Source of the DNA: Clostridium amylolyticum
GTDB taxonomy: Bacteria; Bacillota; Clostridia; Clostridiales; Clostridiaceae
Assembly: GCF_900142075.1 (NCBI RefSeq)
Contig: NZ_FQZO01000001.1
Location: forward strand, 248,001-312,000
Length of the DNA: 64,000 nt
Direction of reading: 5' to 3'
A program made the position numbers and the translations under genes. Positions 16,498 to 25,864 of this stretch are shown in pieces. The notes beneath the pieces were generated by a model. It did no database searches. It was not told the DNA's origin and saw nothing but the letters and a program-made list of their open reading frames with translations. Numbering within the stretch: position 1 is the stretch's first letter; each line of letters begins with the position of its first letter.

Positions 16498-18037
16498 TTT
16501 TAACAGTATCCTGTATATTATTTAAGGGATCATTTTTCTTTTTGTAGTATGATTTAATAATATCTTTTATTCGGGTAATATCATAATCGAATAATAGATT
16601 ATTTATTATTAAAACAGGTATATCTTTGGTGAAATTAAAATCTATTGTAGATATAATTAATTCAATTTCATTTAAATCAGCTTCATGTATGGATAAGAAG
16701 GTCTCTTGAGAAACAATTTGAATTTCGGGTATTTGAGTACTTAATTTTCTTACCAAAAGATTGCTAGCACCAATTCCACCATGGCATACAACAACGGTTT
16801 TTAACGGTTTTTTCATACTTTCTAAAGAACATGCTAAATGCAGTGCCAAGTATCCAATTTCATCATCACTAACCTGACAATTATAACGTTGTTCAATTAT
16901 ATGCGAGGTTTTTTTCATAATATTAAAAGTATTTTTGTACAATGTTTTAATTTCAGTCATTAAAGGATTATCAATTTTTATACCATGACGAAATCTTGTT
17001 ATAGCCGAGTAAAAGTGAGTGTAAAGAGAATTTTTAAATGTTTCATCTTTATCAAAAGGAAGATGAAATTCATCTTTAAGAGAACTTATTATTTCATTTG
17101 TAAGAGTTTTTGCTTCTTTCTCATTTTCAGGGTTTAAAGTACGATTGTTTTGTAGAGAGATAAAGTAAACCTGTAAATAACGAATGTCCAATTCACTGAA
17201 GGTAATATTATACTTATTAGATAATAAATCAGTTAGTTCCTTTGCTTCATTGTAGAAAGGCTCATATTTAAGTTCGTTCATAAATTCTTCTGATAAATTT
17301 ACATTATGATGATCTTTTGCACGAATAAAAGCTACAAAAAGGTGAAGTAAAACCATAACTAGAGGTTGAAATAAAAGAGAGTTGATGTACTTATTTCCAG
17401 AATGTAGTATTAAGTTAATGAATTCTTTATATTCATCATCTATGTAGTCTATACCAGAAAAAACAAAGGATCCATCACATTGGTAAGCATCATTTTTTAT
17501 AATATTTATAAATGTTTCATAGCCATTATCATTTAACATTAATTCAATTAATAGATTACGAAGATTTCTTTCTTTACCGGTAATACTGATTCCATTATTG
17601 TTTTTCCTATTTAATTTAATTTTATGTTTATCTAAAATAGGGGATAAAGATAGAAGATCTTTATGGATTGTAGCTCTACTTACGTAAAGTTCATTTGCTA
17701 GTTCATATACCCTGCAATTTTCTGTACTTGTTATTAAACGCATAGCTAAATATAATTTTCTTGCTTCTGGGGAGAAGTCAATAAGCTTTTTATTTTTTGA
17801 TTTAATTAGGTTGAGAGTATGGAGTTTTGAGGAACGTTCACCTTCAATAGTAACGCCAACTCCCGTTTTCTTAATTAATTTTAAATCGTTTTCTTTTAAC
17901 CATTCTTCTGCTAACTTTAGATCGTTACGTATAGTTTTATTTGATACTTCAAGCTCTTTTGAAATAGTATCAATAGTTATGTAATTGTCTGATTTTAGTA
18001 ATAAATTAACTATATTAAGGATTCTATTATTCGACAA
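16493..18037 (-). CDS. PRD-containing transcriptional regulator (BglG/LicR/MtlR-type activator)
   Basis: 514 residues if the TTG at 18037 is used; GGAGG lies 7 bp upstream, while the GTG at 18046 overlaps that site. Two N-terminal helix-turn-helix parts (ISKELEVSNKTIRNDLKLA and LANELYVSRATIHKDLLSL) are followed by two PTS regulation domains and an EIIB-like domain with Cys about residue 418 in VVVCHGGIGASNLL. There is no C-terminal EIIA domain, unlike LicR or MtlR. It binds DNA rather than RNA, since the BglG-type antiterminator RNA-binding domain is absent. It likely controls the surrounding PTS genes according to their phosphorylation state. Confidence 0.85.
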   Translation of the reverse strand: MSNNRILNIVNLLLKSDNYITIDTISKELEVSNKTIRNDLKLAEEWLKENDLKLIKKTGVGVTIEGERSSKLHTLNLIKSKNKKLIDFSPEARKLYLAMRLITSTENCRVYELANELYVSRATIHKDLLSLSPILDKHKIKLNRKNNNGISITGKERNLRNLLIELMLNDNGYETFINIIKNDAYQCDGSFVFSGIDYIDDEYKEFINLILHSGNKYINSLLFQPLVMVLLHLFVAFIRAKDHHNVNLSEEFMNELKYEPFYNEAKELTDLLSNKYNITFSELDIRYLQVYFISLQNNRTLNPENEKEAKTLTNEIISSLKDEFHLPFDKDETFKNSLYTHFYSAITRFRHGIKIDNPLMTEIKTLYKNTFNIMKKTSHIIEQRYNCQVSDDEIGYLALHLACSLESMKKPLKTVVVCHGGIGASNLLVRKLSTQIPEIQIVSQETFLSIHEADLNEIELIISTIDFNFTKDIPVLIINNLLFDYDITRIKDIIKSYYKKKNDPLNNIQDTVKK

Positions 18038-18130
18038 AATAATCACCTCCGTTAATCAAACTATAGAGTTTAGGATAATTTTTGTCAAGGTAGATAGTTT
18101 TAAATTTTATTATAAAAAGGAGTGTTTTAT

Positions 18131-19510
18131 ATGATTAAATACACAAAAAAAATACAAGAATATAAGCAATGCATGTTAAATGATATTGCCTATTTGGTTG
18201 AAGTTCCTTCAATTAGAGATTTATCCACTAAAGGTTTAGGTTCACCTTTTGGTGAAAATATTAAAATAGCTTTTCATCGTTTCCTGGAAATTGCAAATAA
18301 ACTTGGATTTACTTGTGAAAATGATGAAGGATATGCTGCCCATGCAGAAATAGGAGAAGGAGAAGAGTATGTAGGAGTTCTAGCTCATCTTGATGTTGTA
18401 GATGTTCAAAATATTGAAGAATGGGAAACAGAGCCATTTTCTATGATAGTAAAAAATAATAAAATTTTCGGTAGAGGTGTTAATGATGATAAAGGACCTC
18501 TAATTGCAGCATTATATGCAGCAAAGATTCTAAAGGATATGAAGGTTAAATGGAAAAGGAAGGTTAGAGTAATAGTAGGGGGAGCAGAAGAAACCACTTG
18601 GGAATGTATGGAGCATTATTTCAAAAAGCATAGTCAGCCAGCTTTAGGATTTTCTCCTGATGGAAACTTTCCAATAGTAAATGGAGAAAAAGGTATATTG
18701 GGTATCAAGGTTTCCTTTAAGGGTGAGGATACTGGAGAAGAAATATGTAGTATAGAAAGTAGAAATAAAGTGAATTATGTGTGTGATGATCTTAGAGTAA
18801 TATTTAAAACGAAAAATATAGATAATATACTTTCTTATTCAAAAAATGCACATGAAATTTTATTAGGAGATGATGAGGTTACTTTAATATACAAAGGAAA
18901 AACCTCTTTATCAAGGAATCCTCAACGTGGTAAAAATGCTATGTTTTTATTTGTAAGGGATTTTTATGATTTTGGCTTCAAGGAAAAGGGCATAGTAAAT
19001 ATGATGAACTTTATAAAGGACTGTTTATTAGATGATTTTTATGGAGAAAAGATAGGATTATATAGGGAAGATAAGGAAATGGGAAAGAGTTCAATATGCC
19101 CAATGACTATAAAGTGGAAAAATGGAAAAGGAGAAATGTCTTTAGATTATCGCTATCCTAAAAACATAGAACCTACAGAAATAAAAAATAGGTTTTATGA
19201 ATTAGCTAAGGAATATAAGTTTAATGTAGATTTTGAAAGAGAGAAAAAGTTATTATATGTCTCTAATGATAGTGAACTTATAATGGCTTTAAAAGAAGCA
19301 TATAAAAGGGTTATGAATGAAGAGGCGGACACTATTACTAAGGGAGGAGCATCTTATGCTAGAGTTTTAAAAAATGGTGTTGCTTTTGGGGCAACCTTTG
19401 AGGGAGAGGAACCAAATCCACATATGCCTAATGAAAATATGAGTATTGATTCATTAATGAAGGCTACAGAAATATACTGTGAAGCTTTATATATGTTAGC
19501 TTGCAAATAG
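18131..19510 (+). CDS. M20-family dipeptidase (PepV-like)
   Basis: 459 residues from the ATG at 18131 (GGAG in front). The metal-site motifs are in order: LAHLDVVDV, GRGVNDDKGP, GGAEETTWECMEHYF, SPDGNFPIVNGEKG, and the C-terminal NPHMPNEN. This is the two-zinc M20 layout of PepV/carnosinase-like enzymes. A peptidase inside a PTS locus is unusual: it may remove an amino acid from a conjugated sugar, or simply share the promoter region. It starts 93 bp from the divergent regulator. Confidence 0.8.
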   Translation: MIKYTKKIQEYKQCMLNDIAYLVEVPSIRDLSTKGLGSPFGENIKIAFHRFLEIANKLGFTCENDEGYAAHAEIGEGEEYVGVLAHLDVVDVQNIEEWETEPFSMIVKNNKIFGRGVNDDKGPLIAALYAAKILKDMKVKWKRKVRVIVGGAEETTWECMEHYFKKHSQPALGFSPDGNFPIVNGEKGILGIKVSFKGEDTGEEICSIESRNKVNYVCDDLRVIFKTKNIDNILSYSKNAHEILLGDDEVTLIYKGKTSLSRNPQRGKNAMFLFVRDFYDFGFKEKGIVNMMNFIKDCLLDDFYGEKIGLYREDKEMGKSSICPMTIKWKNGKGEMSLDYRYPKNIEPTEIKNRFYELAKEYKFNVDFEREKKLLYVSNDSELIMALKEAYKRVMNEEADTITKGGASYARVLKNGVAFGATFEGEEPNPHMPNENMSIDSLMKATEIYCEALYMLACK

Positions 19511-19644
19511 TTATATGATAACGATGTCAAAAAGTTGCCATAATATTAGTGAATTATACCTATAGAGTGCTTTATAGAATATAAAAAAATCCTGTGATAG
19601 AATGAAATTGTAAAAAAAAGATATTAAGAGAGGAGCTAAATAAT

Positions 19645-21252
19645 ATGAAAAAGATTCAAGCAAAATTGCAAACTTTTGCTGGGGCAATGATGGTACCAAT
19701 AATTCTTTTAGTACTTGTAGGATTCTTTGTTGGTATAGGTAGTGCCTTTACAAATTATATCCTATCAGAAGGAACAATATTATATAAACTATTTAGCATG
19801 ATAACTAATCTTGGCTTTATGTTTATGAATAACCTTCAATTATGGTTTGCAGTAGGTATAGCTTTTACACTTTCTAAAAAAGAAAAAGGTTGGGGAGCAT
19901 TTGCTGGACTAATATTATTCTTTTGTTTTATATCAAGTATCCAACGTTTTGCAGCCTTAAATGGATGGAATGCAGAAACAACAACGGTAAAAGCGTTATT
20001 GGAAAAGGGGTATAGCGAACAAGCAGCTTTAAACTTTAACGCATTGTGGTCACAATCTTTAGGATTCTTTACTTACAATATGGGTATATTCTCTGGTATT
20101 ATAACAGGTCTTGTAGCAGCTTTTTTACATAATAAATTTGTAGACAAAAAACTTCCAGCTATGTTTGCTTTCTTTGCTGGAACAAAATTTGTAATTATTA
20201 TGGCTGCTCTAGCATCAATTCCATTAGCTATTGTTTTCTATTATGTATGGCCTTACATTGCAAGTGGCTTACAAGGAATAACACAATTCATATCATCAAG
20301 CGGATTATTCGGAACCTTTGTATTTGGAACCTTAGACAAGATGTTACTTCCATTTGGAATACATCACTTAATAGCATTCCCAATTGAATACTCTAAAGTT
20401 GGGGGAACAATGTCAGTGGATGGCGTGTTATACGAAGGTGTTAGAAATATAATAAACGGACAAGCGGCAAGTGCAGCAGCAACAGGTTATATCACTCGTA
20501 ACTTTACAAATGGACGTTTATTATTCCAATTAGCTGGATTACCAGCAGCTGCGCTAGCTATGTATCATACAGCTATGCCAGAGAAAAGAAAGAAAGTTGC
20601 AGCTATTCTTGTGCCTGCGGTATTTACTCTTGCATTAGTTGGTATTTCAGAACCTATTGAATATACATTTTTATTTGTAGCCCCATTACTGTATTTTCTA
20701 GTGTATGCTCCTTTATGTGGATTATGTTACGTACTAGCAGAAGTAGCAAAGATATCAATTAATGGTACTGCATTATTCTTCATGATTCCAAACATATTCC
20801 AACCACAAAAAGTACATGCTATGTCACTAATATGGTTATTACCATTAGTATTTGCAGTATACTATTTCGTATTTAAGTTTGCTATTGTAAAATTCAACTT
20901 AAAGACACCAGGTAGAGATACTGATTCAGAAGTAAAACTAATGAGTAAAAAAGAATACAATAATATTAAAGAAGGTAAAGATGCAGCTGAAAGTACAATT
21001 GCAGAAGAATCCTTAGAAGTACGTATTGTTGAAGCCCTTGGTGGAGCAGATAATATTGAAACGGTAACTTGTTGTGCAACTAGATTACGTGTAACCGTAA
21101 AAGATGACTCTCTAATAGTTACAGACCAAGATTGGAAAAATAGTCTTGAAGCATTAGGAGTTGTACGTGGTAAAAATTCTATACAAGTAATTTATGGGGT
21201 TCGAGTGGGTAATATTACTACTGCTGTTAAAGACATATTACAAATTGATTAA
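19645..21252 (+). CDS. PTS EIICB component, glucose superfamily
   Basis: 535 residues. About ten hydrophobic segments form the EIIC part (1-430), with typical GTLDKMLLPFGIHHL, GISEPIEYTFLFVAPLLY and ITRNFTNGRL features. A linker leads to the EIIB domain with the phospho-Cys477 in CCATRLRVTV. There is no EIIA domain; the separate EIIA at 15926 should supply it. The protein belongs to the glucose/maltose/N-acetylglucosamine superfamily, but I cannot read the sugar from sequence. Expressed with the small membrane protein 7 bp downstream. Confidence 0.9.
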   Translation: MKKIQAKLQTFAGAMMVPIILLVLVGFFVGIGSAFTNYILSEGTILYKLFSMITNLGFMFMNNLQLWFAVGIAFTLSKKEKGWGAFAGLILFFCFISSIQRFAALNGWNAETTTVKALLEKGYSEQAALNFNALWSQSLGFFTYNMGIFSGIITGLVAAFLHNKFVDKKLPAMFAFFAGTKFVIIMAALASIPLAIVFYYVWPYIASGLQGITQFISSSGLFGTFVFGTLDKMLLPFGIHHLIAFPIEYSKVGGTMSVDGVLYEGVRNIINGQAASAAATGYITRNFTNGRLLFQLAGLPAAALAMYHTAMPEKRKKVAAILVPAVFTLALVGISEPIEYTFLFVAPLLYFLVYAPLCGLCYVLAEVAKISINGTALFFMIPNIFQPQKVHAMSLIWLLPLVFAVYYFVFKFAIVKFNLKTPGRDTDSEVKLMSKKEYNNIKEGKDAAESTIAEESLEVRIVEALGGADNIETVTCCATRLRVTVKDDSLIVTDQDWKNSLEALGVVRGKNSIQVIYGVRVGNITTAVKDILQID

Positions 21253-21258
21253 TAAGCT

Positions 21259-21774
21259 ATGAAAAACAATAATAAAAGTAGGAGAATGTCTAATAGGTTA
21301 AAAGAGAATAAAGATTTTAGGTTAATAGTGTATGCAAAAAATATGTCTGTAGTTATTACAATAATTTTCTTAATATATGTAGGTTTGCAAATTGGTAACT
21401 ATAAAGGTGATGTCCATAGACTTTTTACAGAAGCACCTGCCAATGTAATTGGTTTCATAGCTAGTGTAGCAAATTTATATATATGGTTTGAATTAAATAA
21501 TATAATTAAAGATATAAAGTTATCAAAAAATATAGAGACTATCCGTTTAAAGCATATGATAATCATTGTTGGAGAAGTTATTTTATTTAACTTTGTAACG
21601 GCAGGATTGTTAACCTTATCATTAATAAAATATTTTAAATGGAGAGATGTAAAGATAACAGATTTACTTAAAGACATAAAAAGAGAAGAACAAAAATCTT
21701 CTATAATGCTTTTAAGCTTAGTACTGTTAATATGCATATTACTAACTTATACTGTTGTAGCAGCAATTAGATAA
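21259..21774 (+). CDS. Small four-helix membrane protein of unknown function
   Basis: 171 residues with a basic N-terminus (NNKSRRMSNRLKENKDFR) and four hydrophobic segments near 29-45, 61-78, 98-122 and 147-168. I recognise no family. It follows the EIICB gene by 6 bp and a terminator follows it, so it is part of the PTS transcript and may associate with the transporter. No good ribosome binding site is seen before the ATG (ATTAATAAGCT), so it may rely on coupling to the EIICB gene. Confidence 0.6.
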   Translation: MKNNNKSRRMSNRLKENKDFRLIVYAKNMSVVITIIFLIYVGLQIGNYKGDVHRLFTEAPANVIGFIASVANLYIWFELNNIIKDIKLSKNIETIRLKHMIIIVGEVILFNFVTAGLLTLSLIKYFKWRDVKITDLLKDIKREEQKSSIMLLSLVLLICILLTYTVVAAIR

Positions 21775-21802
21775 TTCTTAACGCTTAAATAAATTACAAC
21801 AT

Positions 21803-21842
21803 AATTAGATTGTTAACGCAAAAGTTAGCAGTCTAATTTTTT
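21803..21842 (+). terminator. Terminator of the EIICB unit
   Basis: A 15-bp stem (21803-21817 with 21824-21838, two G-T wobbles) around GCAAAA, followed by six T. Confidence 0.85.
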
Positions 21843-21938
21843 GAAAATCATAATGAATTATAAGTTACCAGGTAAGAAATAAGAATTCTAAATAAACACA
21901 ATTTTTCTATAAAATAATTAATATTGATGGAGATATAT

Positions 21939-22946
21939 ATGAAGAAGAAAAGCAATCCCATTATTGGAATAACCATTGGAGATCCTGCAGGAATAGGACC
22001 AGAAATATGTGTTGAAGCTTTGATGAAAGAAGAAGTATATAAAAAATGTAAACCAGTGCTTATAGGATGTAGTGGAACTATTAAAAAGGCTATGGATCTA
22101 AAAAAATGTAATTTCAAATTAAATGTAATATCAAAGCCTAGTGAAGGTAAGTTTGAAATAGGAACTATAGACTTAATAGAAACTGGAGAATATGATTTCC
22201 AAAGCATAGAGTATGGAAAGGTTCAAGCCTTGGCGGGGCAAATGGCTTATGACGCTATAGCTAAGGGAACTTCGTTAGCTAAGAATAAAGAAATAGATAT
22301 ATTAGATACAGCTCCAATAAATAAAGAATCTATAAAACTTATAGGAGTTAAAGAAGCAGGACATACAGAAATAATTAAAGAACTTACACAATCTAAATAC
22401 GCATTAACTATGTTTAATTGTCACAAATTAAGAGTTTTCTTTTTAAGCAGGCATTTATCCTTAAGGGATGCTTGTGATTATATAAATAAAGAAAGAGTTT
22501 TAGAAAACATTAAACTAATTAATAAAGAGATTACAGATATAGGAATTGAAAAACCTAAAATTGCAATAGCAGCCCTTAACCCTCATGGTTCTGATAATGG
22601 ATTATTTGGAAATGAGGAAAAGGAAGCTTTAATTCCAGCTATATTAGAGGCGAAGGAATTGGGAATGAATGTAGTAGGACCTGTACCGGCAGACTCTGTT
22701 TTCCATTTGGGAAAGAGTGGAATATATCATGCTATATTATCTCTTTATCATGATCAAGGGCATATAGCTTGTAAAACTTTTGACTTTGATAGAACTATAT
22801 CATTAACATTAGGATTGCCATTTTTAAGATCATCTGTAGATCATGGAACGGCCTTTGATATTGCTGGTAAAAATCTTGCCCAAGCTGTAAGTATGGTGGA
22901 ATCAGTTATAGTTTCATGTGACTATTGGAATTTAATGGACAAGTAA
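21939..22946 (+). CDS. PdxA-family 4-phospho-hydroxy-acid dehydrogenase (PdxA2 type likely)
   Basis: 335 residues from the ATG at 21939 (TGGAGA in front; upstream TTG/ATG codons lack a site). Family motifs: GITIGDPAGIGPEI, GHTE, LNPHGSDNGLFGNEE, SLYHDQGHI and SVDHGTAFDIAG, with the three metal-binding His in GHTE, NPHG and YHDQ. PdxA oxidises and decarboxylates 4-phosphohydroxy-threonine in vitamin B6 synthesis; PdxA2 relatives act on 4-phospho-threonate or -erythronate in sugar-acid catabolism. The neighbours are phosphofructokinase, transketolase and PTS genes, with no other B6 synthesis gene, which favours a catabolic role. Confidence 0.8.
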   Translation: MKKKSNPIIGITIGDPAGIGPEICVEALMKEEVYKKCKPVLIGCSGTIKKAMDLKKCNFKLNVISKPSEGKFEIGTIDLIETGEYDFQSIEYGKVQALAGQMAYDAIAKGTSLAKNKEIDILDTAPINKESIKLIGVKEAGHTEIIKELTQSKYALTMFNCHKLRVFFLSRHLSLRDACDYINKERVLENIKLINKEITDIGIEKPKIAIAALNPHGSDNGLFGNEEKEALIPAILEAKELGMNVVGPVPADSVFHLGKSGIYHAILSLYHDQGHIACKTFDFDRTISLTLGLPFLRSSVDHGTAFDIAGKNLAQAVSMVESVIVSCDYWNLMDK

Positions 22947-22965
22947 TCTAAGAGGAGGAATTAAA

Positions 22966-24207
22966 TTGAGAAAGAATTGTTTAGTAGCTCAATCAGGAGG
23001 ACCAACAGCCGTTATAAATTCATCCCTTTATGGAGTAATAAGTGAATTCTTATTAGCTCAGCCATCAGGAAAGGTTTATGGCGGATTATATGGAATAGAA
23101 GGTATTATAAAAGATAAAGTAATTGATTTATCTTGTCATAGTGAAGAAGCTTTAAAAGAACTTAGAAATATGCCTTCATCAGCGTTAGGTTCCTGCAGAT
23201 ATAAACTTCCTAGCATTGAAGTTAAAAGTAGTGATTATGAAAAACTAATAGAGATCTTTAACAAATATGAAATAGGGTATTTTTTCTATATAGGTGGAAA
23301 TGATTCTATGGATGCAGTAAGCAAAATCAATGATTATGTTAAAAAAATAGGATTAGATGTAAAGGTAATAGGAATACCTAAGACAATAGATAATGACCTT
23401 ATAAACACAGATCATACGCCTGGTTTTGCAAGTACTGCAAAATATCTTTGTAATATAGCTTTAGAATTATGGTTTGATATAAATTGTTACGATAAAGAAT
23501 CTATAATGATAATGGAAGTAATGGGAAGAGATACCGGATGGATTGCAGGATCTACTGGAATATTAAAAGAATTAGTACCGGGGATAAATCAACTTATCTA
23601 CCTGCCTGAAACTGCATTTGAAAAGGAGAGATTCATAAAAGAGGTTAAAGAAAGTTTAAAGAAAAATAGTAAACTTTTAATTGTAACTTCTGAGGGACTT
23701 AAAGGAAGTAATGGGGAATATATTAATGTAGAGGATAATTGCTATGAAGTTGACTCCTTTGGTCATAAGCAATTAGGCGGAGTAGGAAAATATCTACAAG
23801 ATATTATTAAAGAGTATGTAACTAAGAATGTAAAATTACAAGAAGCTGGAGTAGTACAAAGATGTGCAATGCATTGTTCATCTAAAACAGATTTGAATGA
23901 AGCAGAAATGGTAGGGAGATATGGAGTTATAAGTGCTCTAAAAGGAAAGAGCGGGTTTATGGTAGCTATAGAGAGAAACAGTAATAATAATGAAGAGTAT
24001 AAATCTGTAGCAGGGCTTGTAGAGGTTAGTGAGGTTTGTAATAAAGTAAAATATGTTCCTTTAGATTGGATTGATAAGGAAAATAGTAATGTTACTGAAA
24101 AGATGAGAGATTATATAAGGCCTCTTATTTTAGGGAATGAAGTAGCATTATCAGAAGATGGATTATTAAAATATAAAAATACACATAGATTTAGGGTAGA
24201 GAGCTAA
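22966..24207 (+). CDS. 6-phosphofructokinase, PPi-type active site
   Basis: 413 residues with a TTG start behind AGAGGAGG. The usual GGDxPG motif appears as SGGPTAVIN; GGNDSMD (near 110-116) has Asp where ATP enzymes have Gly, and PKTIDND has the Lys found in pyrophosphate-dependent enzymes. Thus PPi is the likely phosphoryl donor, and the length agrees. The first Asp of GGDD is replaced by Asn, which is unusual. It should make fructose-1,6-bisphosphate, or possibly sedoheptulose-1,7-bisphosphate given the transketolase genes beside it. It follows pdxA by 19 bp. Confidence 0.8.
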   Translation: MRKNCLVAQSGGPTAVINSSLYGVISEFLLAQPSGKVYGGLYGIEGIIKDKVIDLSCHSEEALKELRNMPSSALGSCRYKLPSIEVKSSDYEKLIEIFNKYEIGYFFYIGGNDSMDAVSKINDYVKKIGLDVKVIGIPKTIDNDLINTDHTPGFASTAKYLCNIALELWFDINCYDKESIMIMEVMGRDTGWIAGSTGILKELVPGINQLIYLPETAFEKERFIKEVKESLKKNSKLLIVTSEGLKGSNGEYINVEDNCYEVDSFGHKQLGGVGKYLQDIIKEYVTKNVKLQEAGVVQRCAMHCSSKTDLNEAEMVGRYGVISALKGKSGFMVAIERNSNNNEEYKSVAGLVEVSEVCNKVKYVPLDWIDKENSNVTEKMRDYIRPLILGNEVALSEDGLLKYKNTHRFRVES

Positions 24208-24240
24208 AAGTAGAATATTATAATGCGTGTATTGAAATAA

Positions 24241-24285
24241 AAAACTATGGAAACCAAGTTAAAGTAAGGTTTCCATAGTTTTTTT
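24241..24285. terminator. Bidirectional terminator
   Basis: A perfect 15-bp stem (24241-24255 with 24268-24282) with a 12-nt loop and a T run, between the convergent phosphofructokinase and transaldolase genes. Confidence 0.9.
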
Positions 24286-24299
24286 AAAGCTATAAATTA

Positions 24300-24944
24300 T
24301 TAATTGCTTTTTAGAGATTTCCAGTCCTCTTTAAATGTTTTACTACCTGATTCAGTTAAAGGATGATAAAGAGATTTTATATATAAGTTATAAGGAATAG
24401 CTGCAAAATCTATGCCCATTGTAGATAATTTTTCTAATTGATATAAATTTTTTATAGAGGCAGCTACCACCTTTGTTTTGTAATTTTTATTTTTAACAAC
24501 GGATTGGATGGAATCAATTATTGAAAGTCCATCTTGTCCATTATCATCATTTCTGCCAATAAACACAAATAGGTAATCAGCACCGGAATTAATAGCTGCT
24601 AAAGCTTGGGCAACATTAAAAATTAATGTCATCGCACTTTTAATGCCTTTTTCTTTAAGGTATTTACAAAGCTTTAATCCTTCTTTTGAAAAATTTATCT
24701 TAATTACAATATTCTTATTAATTTCTTGAATTTTATTAACTTCTTCAACCATATCTTCAAAAGTATCACTCATAACTTCACCACTTAAAAAATCAAGGCT
24801 TTTAGAAGAGTATTCCTTTAAGAAACTGTAAAAATTTTGATTGTTTTTTAAATACATTGAAGAATTTGCAGTAACTCCATTAATTCCAAGGGATAAAGAG
24901 TCTTTAATTTCTTCATTATTAGCGGTATCTATAATATAAAGCAT
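24300..24944 (-). CDS. Transaldolase-family protein, FSA/TalC subgroup
   Basis: 214 residues, the short single-barrel form. The start LYIIDTANNEEIKDSLSLG and the Schiff-base Lys in VIKINFSKEGL match fructose-6-phosphate aldolase/TalC proteins, as do VFIGRNDDNGQDGL and AASIKNLYQLEKL. The usual TTNPS and KIPxT motifs are altered to TANSS and KINFS, so the exact specificity may differ. Its start overlaps the stop of the transketolase C subunit gene, so the three enzymes are made together and probably rearrange sugar phosphates. Confidence 0.8.
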   Translation of the reverse strand: MLYIIDTANNEEIKDSLSLGINGVTANSSMYLKNNQNFYSFLKEYSSKSLDFLSGEVMSDTFEDMVEEVNKIQEINKNIVIKINFSKEGLKLCKYLKEKGIKSAMTLIFNVAQALAAINSGADYLFVFIGRNDDNGQDGLSIIDSIQSVVKNKNYKTKVVAASIKNLYQLEKLSTMGIDFAAIPYNLYIKSLYHPLTESGSKTFKEDWKSLKSN

Positions 24945-25864
24945 TAAATAACCTCCCTTACCTTCTTAACTATATTAGAAGCACAAAGGCCATACTTATT
25001 TAACAATTCATTAGGAGTTCCACTTTCACCAAAGGTGTCTTCAATACCTATCATATATTGTCTTGCACCATTATAAGGAGCAAGGACCTCAGCAACGGCA
25101 CTTCCTAAACCACCTATGACATTATGTTCTTCACAAGTTATTATTACATCGTGAGTTCTTGAAATTTCTATGATTAAATCTTTATCAATAGGCTTAATAG
25201 TATGAATATTTACAACTGTTGGATCTATATCATCTAATTCTTTTGCAGCTTTAAGAGCTTCTTGCACCATAAGACCAGTAGCTATGATTGCTACTTTTTT
25301 ACCTTTATGTAAAGTAACTCCCTTACCAACTTCAAACTTATAATTTTCATCATTTACACTTTCAACAGCGCATCTTCCTAAACGTACATAGCAAGGAGCG
25401 TTTAGATTTGCTATAGATTTTATTATAGCTTTTGTTTCAACTTCATCACAAGGTTGGAAAACATACATTCCAGGAATTCCTCTCATTAAAGATAAATCCT
25501 CTATTGCTTGATGGGATGCACCATCTTCTCCAACACTAATACCAGCATGAGTTCCACAAAGTTTAACATTTAGATGAGGGTATCCTATACTATTTCTAAT
25601 TTGTTCGTAAGCTCTGCCAGCTAAAAACATGGCGAAGGAAGAAGCATATACTATTTTCCCACTAGAAGCTAGTCCAGCAGCTACACCTATCATGTTTCCT
25701 TCAGCTATACCCATATTAAAGTGTCTATTTGGACATGCAGCCTTTGCTTCAGAAGTCTTTGTTGATTTTGTTAAATCTGCATCTAAAACAAATACCTTTT
25801 CATTTTCTACAATTAATTCAGATAATGCCTTACCATAGGCTTCTCTTGTGGCTAACTTACCCAT
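24944..25864 (-). CDS. Transketolase, C-terminal subunit
   Basis: 306 residues covering the pyrimidine-binding and C-terminal domains: VLDADLTKSTKT, FNMGIAEGNMIGVAAGLASS with the catalytic Glu, GEDGASHQAIEDLSLMRGIP, and the C-terminal CEEHNVIGGLGSAVAEVL. It starts directly at the end of the N-terminal subunit gene. Split transketolases are common in Firmicute carbohydrate operons. It would exchange two-carbon units between sugar phosphates. Confidence 0.92.
   Translation of the reverse strand: MGKLATREAYGKALSELIVENEKVFVLDADLTKSTKTSEAKAACPNRHFNMGIAEGNMIGVAAGLASSGKIVYASSFAMFLAGRAYEQIRNSIGYPHLNVKLCGTHAGISVGEDGASHQAIEDLSLMRGIPGMYVFQPCDEVETKAIIKSIANLNAPCYVRLGRCAVESVNDENYKFEVGKGVTLHKGKKVAIIATGLMVQEALKAAKELDDIDPTVVNIHTIKPIDKDLIIEISRTHDVIITCEEHNVIGGLGSAVAEVLAPYNGARQYMIGIEDTFGESGTPNELLNKYGLCASNIVKKVREVI

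Noticed and set aside
19521..19535. Possible catabolite-repression (cre) site TGATAACGATGTCA
   Set aside because: Resembles the cre pattern but has at least two mismatches at conserved positions; not strong enough to list.
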